64,000 bases of DNA. It comes from Leishmania martiniquensis (lineage: Eukaryota > Euglenozoa > Kinetoplastea > Trypanosomatida > Trypanosomatidae). Position numbers and translations under genes: made by a program. How positions within the stretch are numbered: position 1 is the stretch's first letter; each line of letters opens with the position of its first letter. Below, piece by piece: positions 21,454-31,748 of the stretch. The DNA lies in NCBI RefSeq assembly GCF_017916325.1, contig NC_090145.1, positions 67,001 through 131,000 on the forward strand. Direction: 5' to 3'. Under the pieces are notes generated by a model. That model saw only the letters and a list, made by a program, of their open reading frames with translations. It was not told the origin of the DNA and did no database searches.

Positions 21454-23454
21454 ATGTGCTCTCATCTCACGGAGCACGTCCTCTTCACCGCTCTCCGCGA
21501 GTACGCCTCGAGGTTGGAGGTGCAGTACATGATCGAGGAGGAGGTAAAGAAGTTTCAGGAGAAGGTGCTGCCGCGGCTCTTGTCGGAGGCCTTGGCGACT
21601 GCGTCTCATGCGGCAGCGGCGGAACCGACGGCAGGCGGTCTCACAGCCGGGGCGGTGACTCGAAGAGCCTCCTCGCCATCGCCATCGCCATCCGCCTCCG
21701 CGGCGCCGTCGCACACTTCCACCACCCTCAATAGCGAGTGGGTTCAGACGTTTGTCAGGGCCCATGCTGATGACGTCATTGGGCGCCAGCTGCCTCTGTT
21801 GATCTCGCAGGAGGTGCAGCGACAGCTGCGCAGCGTCAACGAGAGAGCGCAGGCGGCGTCTAACGAAGCCGCTCCATCGCCGTCACCTGGATCTCCGCCG
21901 CGCGGCGAGGCAGCGGGTGCTCGAGCGCGTCCAGATTTGCCGACACTCCCGCTTTCTCCTCCGCGCCTGCCTCTGGCACCTCCGCGCGAAAGGACGGCTG
22001 GATTGGCAGAGATGTGTCCCGGCAACCTTCGAAGTGGCGAGACGAGGGAAATTACCTTGGCGGCCTCTACTATCCATGACGAAGGCCGCCGGCAGCGCGA
22101 GCAGATTCTCAACGCCATCGCAGATATAGAGCATCAACTGAAAGCCACGCAACGTGATCTCAACGGGGTGGTGCAGCAGCAGCAACTGTCCCGGCGCCGG
22201 CTCGAGTACCTTTTCGAGTCGCTGCAAGGGGTGGGCTTGTCGCCGACGAGTGAGAGTGAGCCGTTGTCGCTGTGCGCGGCGCTGGAGCAGGCGCTGGACG
22301 ATCGGCAGGCAGACGCTGTGAGAGCGCGACTCGCAACCGTGCTGCAGGGCCTGCTGCGACATTGGACGGAGGCGCGCCTTGGGAGAGGGGTGGGTGCTCA
22401 CGACCAAGATGCCTCCACACTCGGTAGCTCGCCGTTGCCGGCGCCGCAGGCCGACCGGCTGCCGTATGCTCCTCTTGCTTCCGCTAAATCCTACGTGATG
22501 CCCCGTTGTAGTCACTACACACCGCCGCAGCGGCTGGATCACTCCCCTTCACGCCTGCATGGCGACTCGCCGTCCCCAGTTCGCATTGCCGCTGACGCAG
22601 CTGGCGCACCCCCGGCGCAGCCTCAGCATATGCCAGGAAGGGCCCCAGCAGACTTGGCCCTCATGTCTGAGCGCAGCCTAGCGTGCGCCCTCTACGGCGA
22701 TGCGGGTGCCTCTCCATCGAGGGCGAAACGCTCCAGCAAAACGCGGGGCACTGTAGCATCGCTCGCAGTCGCCCAAGCTGCTCCCTCACCAGCACTGCCA
22801 TCAGCACCAGAACCGCCGGCGTTCAGGACGGCCAGCGCAACATCGCCCTCCTCTTCACCTTCTGCCGCCCAGCATTCTCGTGCTCAGCCCGACGCCGATG
22901 AGACAGCTTCTCGGCTGGCGTCTCCGCCACAGGAATATATCGACTCGAGCTTGCGTGAGAGGGCTGGTAGGGGCACGCACGCATCGTCATCGATGCGCAT
23001 GGCAGACGTGTGTGTCGCGACGTCGACCGCTGCTGTCTCTCCTGCCAGCTGCACGTATCGTTCCAACGCTCGTCCTCGCAGCGTTGCCCACCACGACGTG
23101 CCATCGTCCTCCATCATGGCTGCCTCTCCATCGAGAGGGAGCGCCTCTTCTCGCATGGCGTCACGCGCCGTGGTGCTCGGGATAGAGGCCGTGAATGTTC
23201 CCTCCGGCGCGCTGCCCGGTGCACTAAGCAGTCACGGGGCAGTGCGCGTGCAGTCTGTTGCCCCACTACAGTTAGCGGAGCGCGCCGGCATGTGCGGCGG
23301 CGACGTTCTGCTTTCGGTAGATCATCACCCCGTTGGCAGCTGCGAGGAACTGAGGGATGTGCTGGCAGCCGTTCCGGCGACGCAGCTGTCTATCGCTGTG
23401 GAGCTCTACAGGCAGACGATTCATCAGGTCATCTCCATGAAGCTTCAGTTGTAG
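21454..23454 (+). CDS. Low-complexity protein with C-terminal PDZ domain
   Basis: 666 residues from ATG 21454 (TAG stop). Residues 1-50 are helical (TALREYASRLEVQYMIEEEVKKFQEKVLPRLLSEAL). A helical segment of Gln/Arg/Leu heptads follows at ~215-265 (IADIEHQLKATQRDLNGVVQQQQ), then a Ser/Pro/Ala-rich disordered middle. The last ~95 residues (from ~570) look like a PDZ fold: GAVRVQSVAPLQLAERAGMCGGDVLLSVDHHPVGSCEELRDVL, which matches the usual pattern of a valine-rich strand, 'A..AGL..GD.I..V.G..V', and a helix. PDZ domains bind C-terminal peptides, so this may be a scaffold. No protease domain or membrane span is visible, so it is not an HtrA-type protein. Confidence 0.8.
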   Translation: MCSHLTEHVLFTALREYASRLEVQYMIEEEVKKFQEKVLPRLLSEALATASHAAAAEPTAGGLTAGAVTRRASSPSPSPSASAAPSHTSTTLNSEWVQTFVRAHADDVIGRQLPLLISQEVQRQLRSVNERAQAASNEAAPSPSPGSPPRGEAAGARARPDLPTLPLSPPRLPLAPPRERTAGLAEMCPGNLRSGETREITLAASTIHDEGRRQREQILNAIADIEHQLKATQRDLNGVVQQQQLSRRRLEYLFESLQGVGLSPTSESEPLSLCAALEQALDDRQADAVRARLATVLQGLLRHWTEARLGRGVGAHDQDASTLGSSPLPAPQADRLPYAPLASAKSYVMPRCSHYTPPQRLDHSPSRLHGDSPSPVRIAADAAGAPPAQPQHMPGRAPADLALMSERSLACALYGDAGASPSRAKRSSKTRGTVASLAVAQAAPSPALPSAPEPPAFRTASATSPSSSPSAAQHSRAQPDADETASRLASPPQEYIDSSLRERAGRGTHASSSMRMADVCVATSTAAVSPASCTYRSNARPRSVAHHDVPSSSIMAASPSRGSASSRMASRAVVLGIEAVNVPSGALPGALSSHGAVRVQSVAPLQLAERAGMCGGDVLLSVDHHPVGSCEELRDVLAAVPATQLSIAVELYRQTIHQVISMKLQL

Positions 23455-24385
23455 CGCTACACATGCACATTTCCTGTAGACGCATACGCACGTGGGTGTT
23501 GGAGGTGGGGGAGGGCCTGTGGTTGTCCATCAACGCAACAGACCAGCATTGCAGCCTCCGTCGGCCACGGGCAGAGGGAGTGGGGGGGAGGACATTCTAA
23601 GCGTGTAGGGCTTTCCTTGCCCGCATGGATACTTTTCCGGCTGTTCCCCCCCTCCAGTGGTGCCTTTTCACCCTCTCCGTGCTGCCTCCCTGCGCGCGCG
23701 AAAACGCAGGTATGTGTGCCTCTGCCTGAGCACACCGCATTCGGTGCCGGCCAGCGCAGCGTCACCTTGCCGCCGTCCCTCCCCCTGTCTCTTTACGGAG
23801 AGTCAGCGCCGTCACACACGAGACTGTAAGCGAAGGCAAGCGAAAAAGAGGATACATGGACTATCATGGGCAAGGCCCACAGCATGGCGGCGGCAGCAGT
23901 GCGTCACCAGCCATCCAATGGAGGTGTGACAGCACCTGTAACGCACCATCCGCGCTACCTGATGCGATCGCTTCTCCCCTCGGCCATCCTTTGTTTTTCT
24001 TGTTTACTGCTCCCGCATGGCGGAGTAGGCGTGGTCATGGCTCTGGTCATCGGCACCTCCGCATCGCTGCTGATGCCCCTCTCTCTTCACTCCCTCGCCC
24101 CCCTCTCTCTCCGCAACTCATGCTGTTCTCATCTCATACCTTTGCACGACTCCTCCTCGTGTTGTTCTCTGTGTTACCTCCGCTCGCTGCTAAGATGCCA
24201 TCCACTGCGGCATTTTTGTTTCCGGCTGTGGCCTTCCGCCGCTGTGGTGCGCCTTTGAGCCTTCAATCGTTGCCGTCTTCTCTTCGTCGCGCGGCGGTGT
24301 GCGCTCTGTGGCCCCTCGCGAGTGCGGCCGTCGCCGTGGACGTTTGCGCGTATTTTGCGTATCCGCGTGACTCTCTCGCCTCGCC
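23455..24385. other. Spacer, no gene recognised
   Basis: About 0.9 kb of CT-rich sequence. Several candidate AGs precede the MORN gene and none stands out. Confidence 0.5.
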
Positions 24386-25051
24386 ATGCCAGCCAAGAGG
24401 AAAGAAGTAAAGGTGGAGGAGCCGCTCTTCGTGGACGAGGAGGGCAGCTACGTGCACGAGGTGGAGGGCGCCAGGTACAGGGGGGGAATACGGCGCTACG
24501 CACGTCCGGGAGGCGCCGACGGGAGCGGCACGGCCGTCTCACCGGCAAAGAACACCCGCACGCGGTCTGTTTCGTCGCCAGGCAAGGGAGGGGCAGCACC
24601 AACGCAGCCGCCGCCTGGCGGTGCAGCGCCGGGTGTGACAGCAGCCCACGACGCACTGGTATTTCGTCATGGCCGTGGCGTGTACACGTGCCCGTCCTTC
24701 ACGTACGCAGGGGACTGGGCTGAGGATGAGATGCACGGCCGTGGTCAGCTCGCGTTCCTCGAGTCCGGCAACGTCTACGAGGGCGACTTTTACCACGGCT
24801 GCTTTTCTGGGCAGGGGACGTACCGGTGGCGCAACGGAGCGGTGTACTGCGGGCAGTGGCGGCTGAATCGCATGCACGGCGAGGGCATCTATACAGACGT
24901 CCAGGGACACGTATGGAAGGGGCGGTACTACAATGGCACGGGACCGGGGCTCGTTCGCCTCTACCCCTCACTGGAGCGTGTGGCTGGCCCTGACGCGTCA
25001 TCTCCTGAGCCTACCGCCGTGACTGTGGCCGCCGCTGCGGCGCGCTCCTGA
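24386..25051 (+). CDS. MORN-repeat protein
   Basis: 221 residues from ATG 24386. The N-terminal ~95 residues are charged and then low-complexity (Gly/Pro/Ala/Ser). Residues ~98-190 contain about four MORN units with the G-x-W/F/Y...G.G pattern: YAGDWAEDEMHGRGQL, YEGDFYHGCFSGQGTYRW, YCGQWRLNRMHGEGIY, WKGRYYNGTGPGLVRL. MORN repeats form elongated beta sheets that mediate protein or lipid contact, and in trypanosomatids such proteins are often tied to cytoskeletal or flagellar-pocket structures. No catalytic domain accompanies them. The specific function is not visible. Confidence 0.88.
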   Translation: MPAKRKEVKVEEPLFVDEEGSYVHEVEGARYRGGIRRYARPGGADGSGTAVSPAKNTRTRSVSSPGKGGAAPTQPPPGGAAPGVTAAHDALVFRHGRGVYTCPSFTYAGDWAEDEMHGRGQLAFLESGNVYEGDFYHGCFSGQGTYRWRNGAVYCGQWRLNRMHGEGIYTDVQGHVWKGRYYNGTGPGLVRLYPSLERVAGPDASSPEPTAVTVAAAAARS

Positions 25052-26059
25052 GGAGCAACTCAGCTCCGAAAGACCTGTCGCCTTGTGCGACATGGAGCGT
25101 GAGGGCGGCCACTCGAGCCGTCTACCCTGCACGGGGGGGGGGAAGACACGAGCTGTGGCGCTTTTTATCCCTTTCCTCGTCTCGTTCTCGCTCTCACCTC
25201 ACCAAACGGGGCTGTGCTGAGTGAGTCGCCAACCGGGCAGCGACAGTGTGAGGGGACCGGCGTGGGCGAGTGCGCAGGCGCGTGTGTGTAGAGCTTTGCC
25301 TGCGGCTTTCTGTTTCACCTGTCTTCTCTCTTCCACGCAAGGACGATGTACAATACGTGAAGCGATGGAGGCATGCGCTCGCACCCCATCACGACGACGA
25401 CGACGACCACCACCAGCAGCACTGCAAGAAACAGCGAAGTCGGGCACAGCGGAGCCGAAATCGGGCGAGCACCCTCACTGTGAGGGCTTCTTTGAATTTT
25501 CTTTGTGCTTGTGCATCAATCTCGATATGCAGCGGCAAATCTTCACTCCCCCTCCCCCCTCCGCGTGCCCAATACACACAGAGAGCGAGAGAGGGGCACA
25601 GGCGTACGAGGACGTTTCGTCATAGCGTTACGGCCATTTCTCGCCGCTCCCTCTCCTCTCTGTTGCTGCAGCGCCTCTGACAGATCCGTGCACGGGTGCG
25701 TGGAAAGCGAAAAAAAGGGAGGAATCGTGGTGACTCGGCGCACGGAGGCCCGGACTTGGGCCGCAGTCTTTTCCTTCAAGTCCTTCTCTGTCTCCAATAC
25801 GCACTCTCGGGCTGTTGCTGTGTCCAGCATATGCGCGTGCACTCTCCAAACCGGCTGCCCCCTCTCTCTCTCTGCTCCTCCCCCCTCTGAGCACTCTCAC
25901 GACCTCGGCCCTCTTCTCTCCGTCACACTTCATTCCTCATGAGCTGCACTGAATGAATCGCAGAAGGACTTCCCCCTCCCTTTTTTTCACACGTAGCAGA
26001 GACCAACGCTGGCTAGCGATACGCCCATAAAAGAAAAACGGAAGGCAAACACACACCGC

Positions 26060-26089
26060 AAGCATACATAAATATATATATATAGACGT
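26060..26089. repeat. AT-rich tract, AAGCATACATA(A)(TA)n type, copy 1
   Basis: A 30-base stretch AAGCATACATA followed by a TA run and GACGT. It closely resembles 50971-50998 and, less well, 28971-28994. Confidence 0.7.
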
Positions 26090-26944
26090 AGCGTCCTTCA
26101 AGCATCTGCTTCCTAACGTTGACCTCTCGCTGCCTTTTCAGAGCCGATTGCGCGGATCAGGGAGAGCCACACACTCATCCCCTTCGCACCTCTCTCTCTC
26201 TGTCCCATGCTGGGTAATTCTATCCTGTCGCTTACCCTTCTTTGACACCACCGCCACTCCACGCCTCCGCGCCCCCCGGGGGGATTCCCGACATCCTATA
26301 CGCAAGCATCGATAACGTACATCACACAACGCGTGCACGCCGCTGCGGCATCATCGCTGAAGTTTTCACGTCTCTTTCTCTCCCTCTCTTTCCACTCCCT
26401 TTGCGAGTACATCTCCCCTCTGACACAGTCTAGGCGGGTGCAGGTGCTGATAGGCGCGTCTCTATCCACCACAGGTGGGGCTGCAAAAAAAAAGAGAAAC
26501 CAAAAATCTTTCTTATTTTGGCCACAATTTGGATCGACATTCGACTGCGTACGGACTCCTCTTCAGCCTTTTGTTCTGCTCTCTCGCCCCCCTCCATCCC
26601 TCTTTTTTTTTTTCGACTTTTTTTTTGCGGATTGCGCAGATTGCGTGACGAAGACGGCTGCGGTCTTCCTTTGGTGACAGCCCTACCTGCCGCGACTCTC
26701 GCTCACAGCACCCCATTCACGCACTCACACGACTCCCTTCTCCCAACACACACACACATTAGCGTTACTCTTTCACGTGCTTCTGTATTTTCGTCTTTGC
26801 TCCTGATTGTGTTCTCGTCTCCTTAACCTCACTGCTCGCTTACCCAACTCCCTCCCTCTCTTCCTCTCTTTGAGTGTGTCAGCGTGTCCGTAGTCGCGCG
26901 CGTTTGTGCACGCTGCAACCGTTTTTCTCTCACCACTGTCACGC

Positions 26945-26946
26945 AG
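26945..26946 (+). promoter_or_regulatory. Probable spliced-leader acceptor AG for MPK10
   Basis: TTTTTCTCTCACCACTGTCACGCAG ends here, giving a ~90-base 5' UTR before ATG 27038. Another AG at 27034-27035 follows a longer CT tract but would leave almost no 5' UTR. Inferred. Confidence 0.4.
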
Positions 26947-27037
26947 AGTACCTCTCCTCTCTCCCTCCCCCTTCACCCATTCTGACCCGATCCTCTCCCC
27001 CCTCCTCCCTCTATCCCCCTGCACCACGAACAAAGAA

Positions 27038-28261
27038 ATGCAGGCCAAAGGTGAAGCTGCGATGCGCGATTTGATCGCGGAGCTGCACGCCATGCAGTCT
27101 CCCTACGCAGTCCAGCGCTTCATTAGTAGCGGCAGCTATGGCGCGGTGTGCGCCGGTGTCGACAGCGAGGGGATGCCGGTCGCCATCAAGCGCGTGTTCA
27201 ACACCGTCTCGGATGGCCGCACGGTGAATATTCTGTCGGACTCCTTCCTGTGTAAGCGTGTGCTGCGCGAGATTCGCCTACTCAACCACTTTCACCACCC
27301 CAACATCCTAGGGTTGCGTGACATCTTTGTGCGCTTCGAGGAGCCAGCGATGCACAAGCTTTACCTGGTAACAGAACTGATGCGGACAGACCTGGCGCAG
27401 GTGATCCACGATCAGCGTATTGCCATCTCGCCGCAGCATATCCAATATTTCATGTACCACATCCTGCTTGGCCTGCACGTGCTGCACGAAGCTGGCGTGG
27501 TGCACCGTGACTTGCACCCCGGCAACATCCTGCTAGCGGACAACAACGACATCACAATCTGCGACTTCAACCTCGCGCGTGAGGACACGGAGGATGCGAA
27601 CAAAACGCACTACGTTACGCACCGCTGGTACCGCGCGCCGGAGCTGGTCATGCAGTTCAAGGGCTTCACCAAGCTGGTGGATGTGTGGTCGGCGGGCTGC
27701 GTGATGGCGGAAATGTTCAATCGCAAGGCACTGTTCCGGGGCTCCACCTTCTACAACCAGCTGAACAAGATTGTTGAGGTGGTCGGCACGCCCAAGATGG
27801 AGGACGTGGTCATGTTCAGCTCCCCCAGCGCCCGCGATTATCTAAGGAACTCGCTGTCAAACATTCCTGCCCGAGCCTGGGCGGCTGTCGTGCCCACGGC
27901 GGAGCCGGTGGCGCTCGACCTCATTGCAAAGATGCTCGAGTTCAATCCCCAACGGCGCATCAACGCGGAGCAGGCGCTCCGCCACCCGTACTTCGAGTCG
28001 CTGTTCGACCCGCTAGACCTTACCGAGGGCCTGAGCGAGCGGTTCCATTTCGACGAGTCTGTGACGGATGTGTGGGAGATGCACAAAATGTTCAATGCGG
28101 AGGTGGAACGCTTCAACAATCTGCGACAGAGGCGCGAGGAGGTGGCGCGGGAGCGTGCCGTGGCGGCGCAACAGCAGGGCGACCAGGTGCTGGGCGCTGA
28201 TCATATGCCTCGAACACACAGCCTCATGGAAGTGGCGGGTAGTGCACCGGCCGCGCCATGA
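27038..28261 (+). CDS. MPK10: Mitogen-activated protein kinase, MPK10-type
   Basis: 407 residues from ATG 27038. A complete Ser/Thr kinase domain is visible: glycine loop SSGSYGAVCAG, VAIKR lysine, HRDLHPGN catalytic loop (D158), magnesium loop DFN (D176-N178, where most kinases have DFG), activation lip T190-H-Y192, RWYRAPE, and DVWSAGCVMAEM. A ~60-residue C-terminal extension follows. The sequence agrees almost throughout with what I remember of Leishmania major MPK10, including T190/Y192 and the N-terminal MQAKGEAAMRDL, which supports this ATG. MAP kinases phosphorylate Ser/Thr-Pro sites after dual phosphorylation of the TxY lip. In Leishmania MPK10 has been linked to the amastigote stage and to an autoinhibitory C-terminus. 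The DFN and HRDLHPG variants are lineage features, not damage. Confidence 0.95.
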   Translation: MQAKGEAAMRDLIAELHAMQSPYAVQRFISSGSYGAVCAGVDSEGMPVAIKRVFNTVSDGRTVNILSDSFLCKRVLREIRLLNHFHHPNILGLRDIFVRFEEPAMHKLYLVTELMRTDLAQVIHDQRIAISPQHIQYFMYHILLGLHVLHEAGVVHRDLHPGNILLADNNDITICDFNLAREDTEDANKTHYVTHRWYRAPELVMQFKGFTKLVDVWSAGCVMAEMFNRKALFRGSTFYNQLNKIVEVVGTPKMEDVVMFSSPSARDYLRNSLSNIPARAWAAVVPTAEPVALDLIAKMLEFNPQRRINAEQALRHPYFESLFDPLDLTEGLSERFHFDESVTDVWEMHKMFNAEVERFNNLRQRREEVARERAVAAQQQGDQVLGADHMPRTHSLMEVAGSAPAAP

Positions 28262-28954
28262 TAGAGCCTTGACACCAAGCGCCACGGCAAGATGGAGTCC
28301 GTGCCCGTCCCCGAGTGCTCGTGAGAGCGCATGCACGATATTATGGGTTGCAGGAGCGAAAAGGCGATCGTTGCTTCAGCGGCACGCAAAAAAAAGAGAT
28401 GGTAGTGGGTGTGGTGTGGCGGCGCAAAGTGCCACACAGCCAGCTCAGAGGGAGCTCGAACCAAGACGGAGTGACAGCGGAAGGCACGGCAGCAGCGCCA
28501 ACCATGCAAGAGAGGCAAAGAAACGGCCTTGAATAGAGAGCTCGCACTGGTTCGTGTGTGTCGCCTCCATTTTTTTTTCTTGCGGCAATTCCTGCGCGTC
28601 TGGGCGTTGGCGCAAGATCAGAATGTCGGGGTCGTGTGCGCACATATGTGTGTGTGAGTGTGCCCCACTGCGCTGCTCACGCTTGCTGTGAGAGAGCGCG
28701 AAGGAGTAGACTGGAGAGGGGGCGGCGTCCATCAAGCAACATCAAAGGCGTATGTATGGCTGCTGAGACCCATCTCTGCGCCTCCCCATACTGCCTCTTC
28801 TCCCTCTCGTCCGGCATGTCCGCGCCCGTCTCCGTGCAGCAGAAATAGAGGTGAGCGTGAACAAGTCGCTTGCGTGCATTTTTTTCTTTGGTGCTGCGCC
28901 GTGTCTGCATCCTTGTGCGTGTGTGTACGGTGGGCCCACCCTTAACTGCGACCA

Positions 28955-29000
28955 CACACATATATATATGTATGCATGCATATATATATATACGTATAGA
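28955..29000. repeat. AT-rich tract, TA/GCATGCATATA type
   Basis: Two TA runs separated by ATGTATGCATGCA and followed by ACGTATAGAGAG. It lies in the probable MPK10 3' UTR and is related in pattern to 26060-26089 and 50971-50998. Confidence 0.7.
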
Positions 29001-30245
29001 GAGAGAGATGGGTGAAAGGGAACCTTTTGTATGGCGCCCTCCCCCCTCTGCCGTCGCCTCCCTCGTTGCCTCGTCACTTATACGGTCTCACTTCTGATCT
29101 CTCACCAAATATAAAGAAAAAAAAACGTTTTTTCCTCCTTTTTGCTCGACTTGTGCTTTCTGTCGTCGGCCGTGTCCTCCCCCTCCTCCTCCTTCCCCGC
29201 GATCAACCCCGACCCCGGTCAACGCATGAGAGGTTCTGTTGTGCAGGGGAGCCACGCATACGAAGCCGTGCACTCATGAGTGCTCGTATACACAAATAGA
29301 GGGAAAGGCGCGTCTGTTGTGTACACCCACTGTGAGCCGTCGGCGACGGTCGTGCAAGCACCATCTTCTTCTTTTCCTTCCACGGCCACCATTGCCACTG
29401 ACATCGCCGCCGCCCTCTCCTCCTTCGAAAGTGGCGCTCGCGGCGCTGTTTTGTTGCTGTGTCTTGGGGCCGCACATTGAGTGCTCATGTGCGTTTCCTC
29501 TTTGGACCTCTTCACGTGCGCTTCTTCGATTTTGGCTGTCGCGCCGTCCCGTCTCGCCTCCGCCTCTCATGCCGGTCTCTCTCTCTCTCCCCATCTCGCT
29601 TGCCGACCTCCAACCGAGGCTCCCTGCGTAACTCTGTGCGGGTGAGCAAGCAGCAACGGCAAACAAACGACAGAAAAAAAAGAACGTATGGTAAGCAGCA
29701 AAGAAAAGGAAAGGGGTCGTCGATTGCTTTCCATCAGTGCCTCCGCGCATCTCTCTTTCCACTGGCGCATCGACATGGCCGAACCCCTCACTTTTCCCTC
29801 CCCCGCGAAGGAGACGAGAGGTAAACATGCATGACCAGATGTGCGCGGCTACGTGGAACGTGCAGTGAGGTGTGCGGACACCTGCACGCCCCTTTACCCG
29901 CAGTCATTCAGAGGTTTATGCGTATCAACTGCGCAAGCTGCAGACCTGAGGTTGTAAACCACGTACTGTCTCCACTGCTGGCGCTTACTCGTCCAGATGC
30001 AGGCATGCTCGCCGGCAGAAGTACGACGGATCGCGGGAGAGGAGAATGCCTCTCCCCCTTACCACCACCGCGTTGTGGACTGGCGCACGCAATCAAAATA
30101 GGAAGTGGCGAGATCATCTCTTCTGTATGGAGCTGCACTGCTCATAGCCGTGCATACGTATCACATGCGCTTCATCTCGCACCGTCGCGCATTTCCTCGT
30201 CCCTTTTTTGATGATAGTGCGCGCATATGATTCTTTGAGGCGTGC

Positions 30246-30789
30246 GTGTGTGTGTGTGTGTGCTGTGGGGGGTGGGGATGGTGGTGGCGCCAAGCAGCCC
30301 CTCCCCTGCCACTGCAGAGCCACTTGTGGCGGCGACGCAGGGCTGTGTGCGCACAGCGTAGGGAAGTCAGAGCGATGCACCGCAGCAGATGTTGGCGGCC
30401 AGGGCGTGGATGGCGCGGTGCTGGAGCGACGCGCGACTGTGTGCGCACATCTGTACCGCCCGTATGGCGTGCGGCACCTGAGCGTGACGCGGGCGCGTCT
30501 CTGCCGGGCCGTGCTCAGCTCAGTGGCGCGAAGGTGCCTGAGCCGCCCCTCCGAGAGGGATGCGCCGGGCGGCGGCCACCATCATGGGTGCGGTCGTGCG
30601 CTGACCTTCGAGGCGGTGGTGGGTAAGGGCTCGCGCGGGGGGAGGGCGAGCATCGAGGACGGAGCCGGCGCATTGCTGTGACGCGACTCCTAGCGCTGCT
30701 TCGCACCACCGCGAGGCGACACGGGCCTGTATGTGTGTGACGGACGCGGCGGCGGGCGGGGCTGCACTTCATGCTCTGTACGCTGCAGA
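30246..30789. repeat. Dispersed repeat copy B (candidate SIDER-type), 5'-shortened
   Basis: Matches copies A and C from the TG tract (8 units, about 30247-30262) through CGCTGCAGA, then diverges. It lacks the first ~80 bases of A/C (the GAGGGGAGAGG...GTGAGTGTGG segment) and the final AGAGAGGGACGTTG. Within the shared ~540 bases I see no difference from copy A. Confidence 0.75.
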
Positions 30790-31699
30790 GATGTTGACTA
30801 ATGGCTTATCTGCCTGCTTCAGGACCTTCACAATCCTCAGCGTTGTGTTGGCGGCGCTCATAGCCTGCCTCCCACTACCTGAGCCTTTCCCCCTTTTTTG
30901 GTGTGCTACCCTCGACGGATGCGCGTGCTGGCTTTATCGTCTCGTCGAAGATAGTCTCGTGAACCCCCGGGAGAGGCCCCTTTTTGTCCCCACACCCTGC
31001 CCCTGCCCCTGGACCCCCGCCTCGCCTTTGGCCTCCGCGCGCTCGCAGCTCCCTCTCTCTGTCGCACCTGCGCACCTGCAAAGGATCGGGTGGCCGTCAG
31101 CGGAGAGGGCGGAAACCTGCTGAAGTAACACCCAAGCAAAGCAAGAAGAACAGCTCACCAACGCACCGTGCCCCGTGGGGCAGCAGCTGCTCCGCGGTAG
31201 CACTTGTCTCATCGTGCTAGGATAGCAGCTGGATGCCGCCTGTCGCCACCCGTCCCCGGCGCGGAACTGCGGACGTATTGCTGCATGCCTTTACGGGACG
31301 GGCGCTGCATAGTGCTCTGTCTCTCTCTCTCTGCAGCGCTTCGGCTCATTATCGTCTGCGCTTCATTCGCGGGCCCCTCTTCACTCCCTGCTGTCCCATC
31401 ACGTTCTACTTGCTAACCAAGCCCATCTCCATCTCCTCTTTCACGTAGCTGCACAGAACGTTTTGCCTCCGTCGCCCACGCGTACAGCTCTGCTTCGCAC
31501 AGGCGCACAATCGAGCACCAAAAAGAAGCGAGGAGAGCAGGGGAACGGGAAAGCAACACGTTCGCGTCGCGGAACCGCACGGCGAGACACTCACGACTTC
31601 CTTGCCCGCTCACCGCCGCCTCCGCTGTCGTCTCTCACACCCCCTTCCCCCTTACCCCCGCCCTCTCCCTCTCCCCATCCCCTTCCTCTCCATCCGTCC

Positions 31700-31701
31700 A
31701 G
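31700..31701 (+). promoter_or_regulatory. Probable spliced-leader acceptor AG for NOP58
   Basis: A long, nearly pure CT tract at about 31638-31699 ends in CCAG, 47 bases before ATG 31749. This is the clearest acceptor in the window. Inferred. Confidence 0.6.
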
Positions 31702-31748
31702 CGTGTCACGAACTTAAACGTCCACCGAGAACCTTACGCGAGTCAGCC

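Larger units (their letters stand above)
25052..27037. other. Spacer upstream of MPK10, no gene recognised
   Basis: About 2 kb. It contains a GAC/CCA triplet run at 25391-25420, an AT-rich tract at 26060-26089 (see findings), T-runs at about 26604-26627, and the CT-rich splice region at 26930-27030. Confidence 0.55.
28262..31748. other. 3.5 kb spacer containing repeat copy B
   Basis: No gene recognised. It holds an AT-rich tract at 28955-29000, CT-rich blocks, and repeat copy B at 30246-30789. The final 130 bases are strongly CT-rich and lead to the NOP58 acceptor. Confidence 0.6.
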
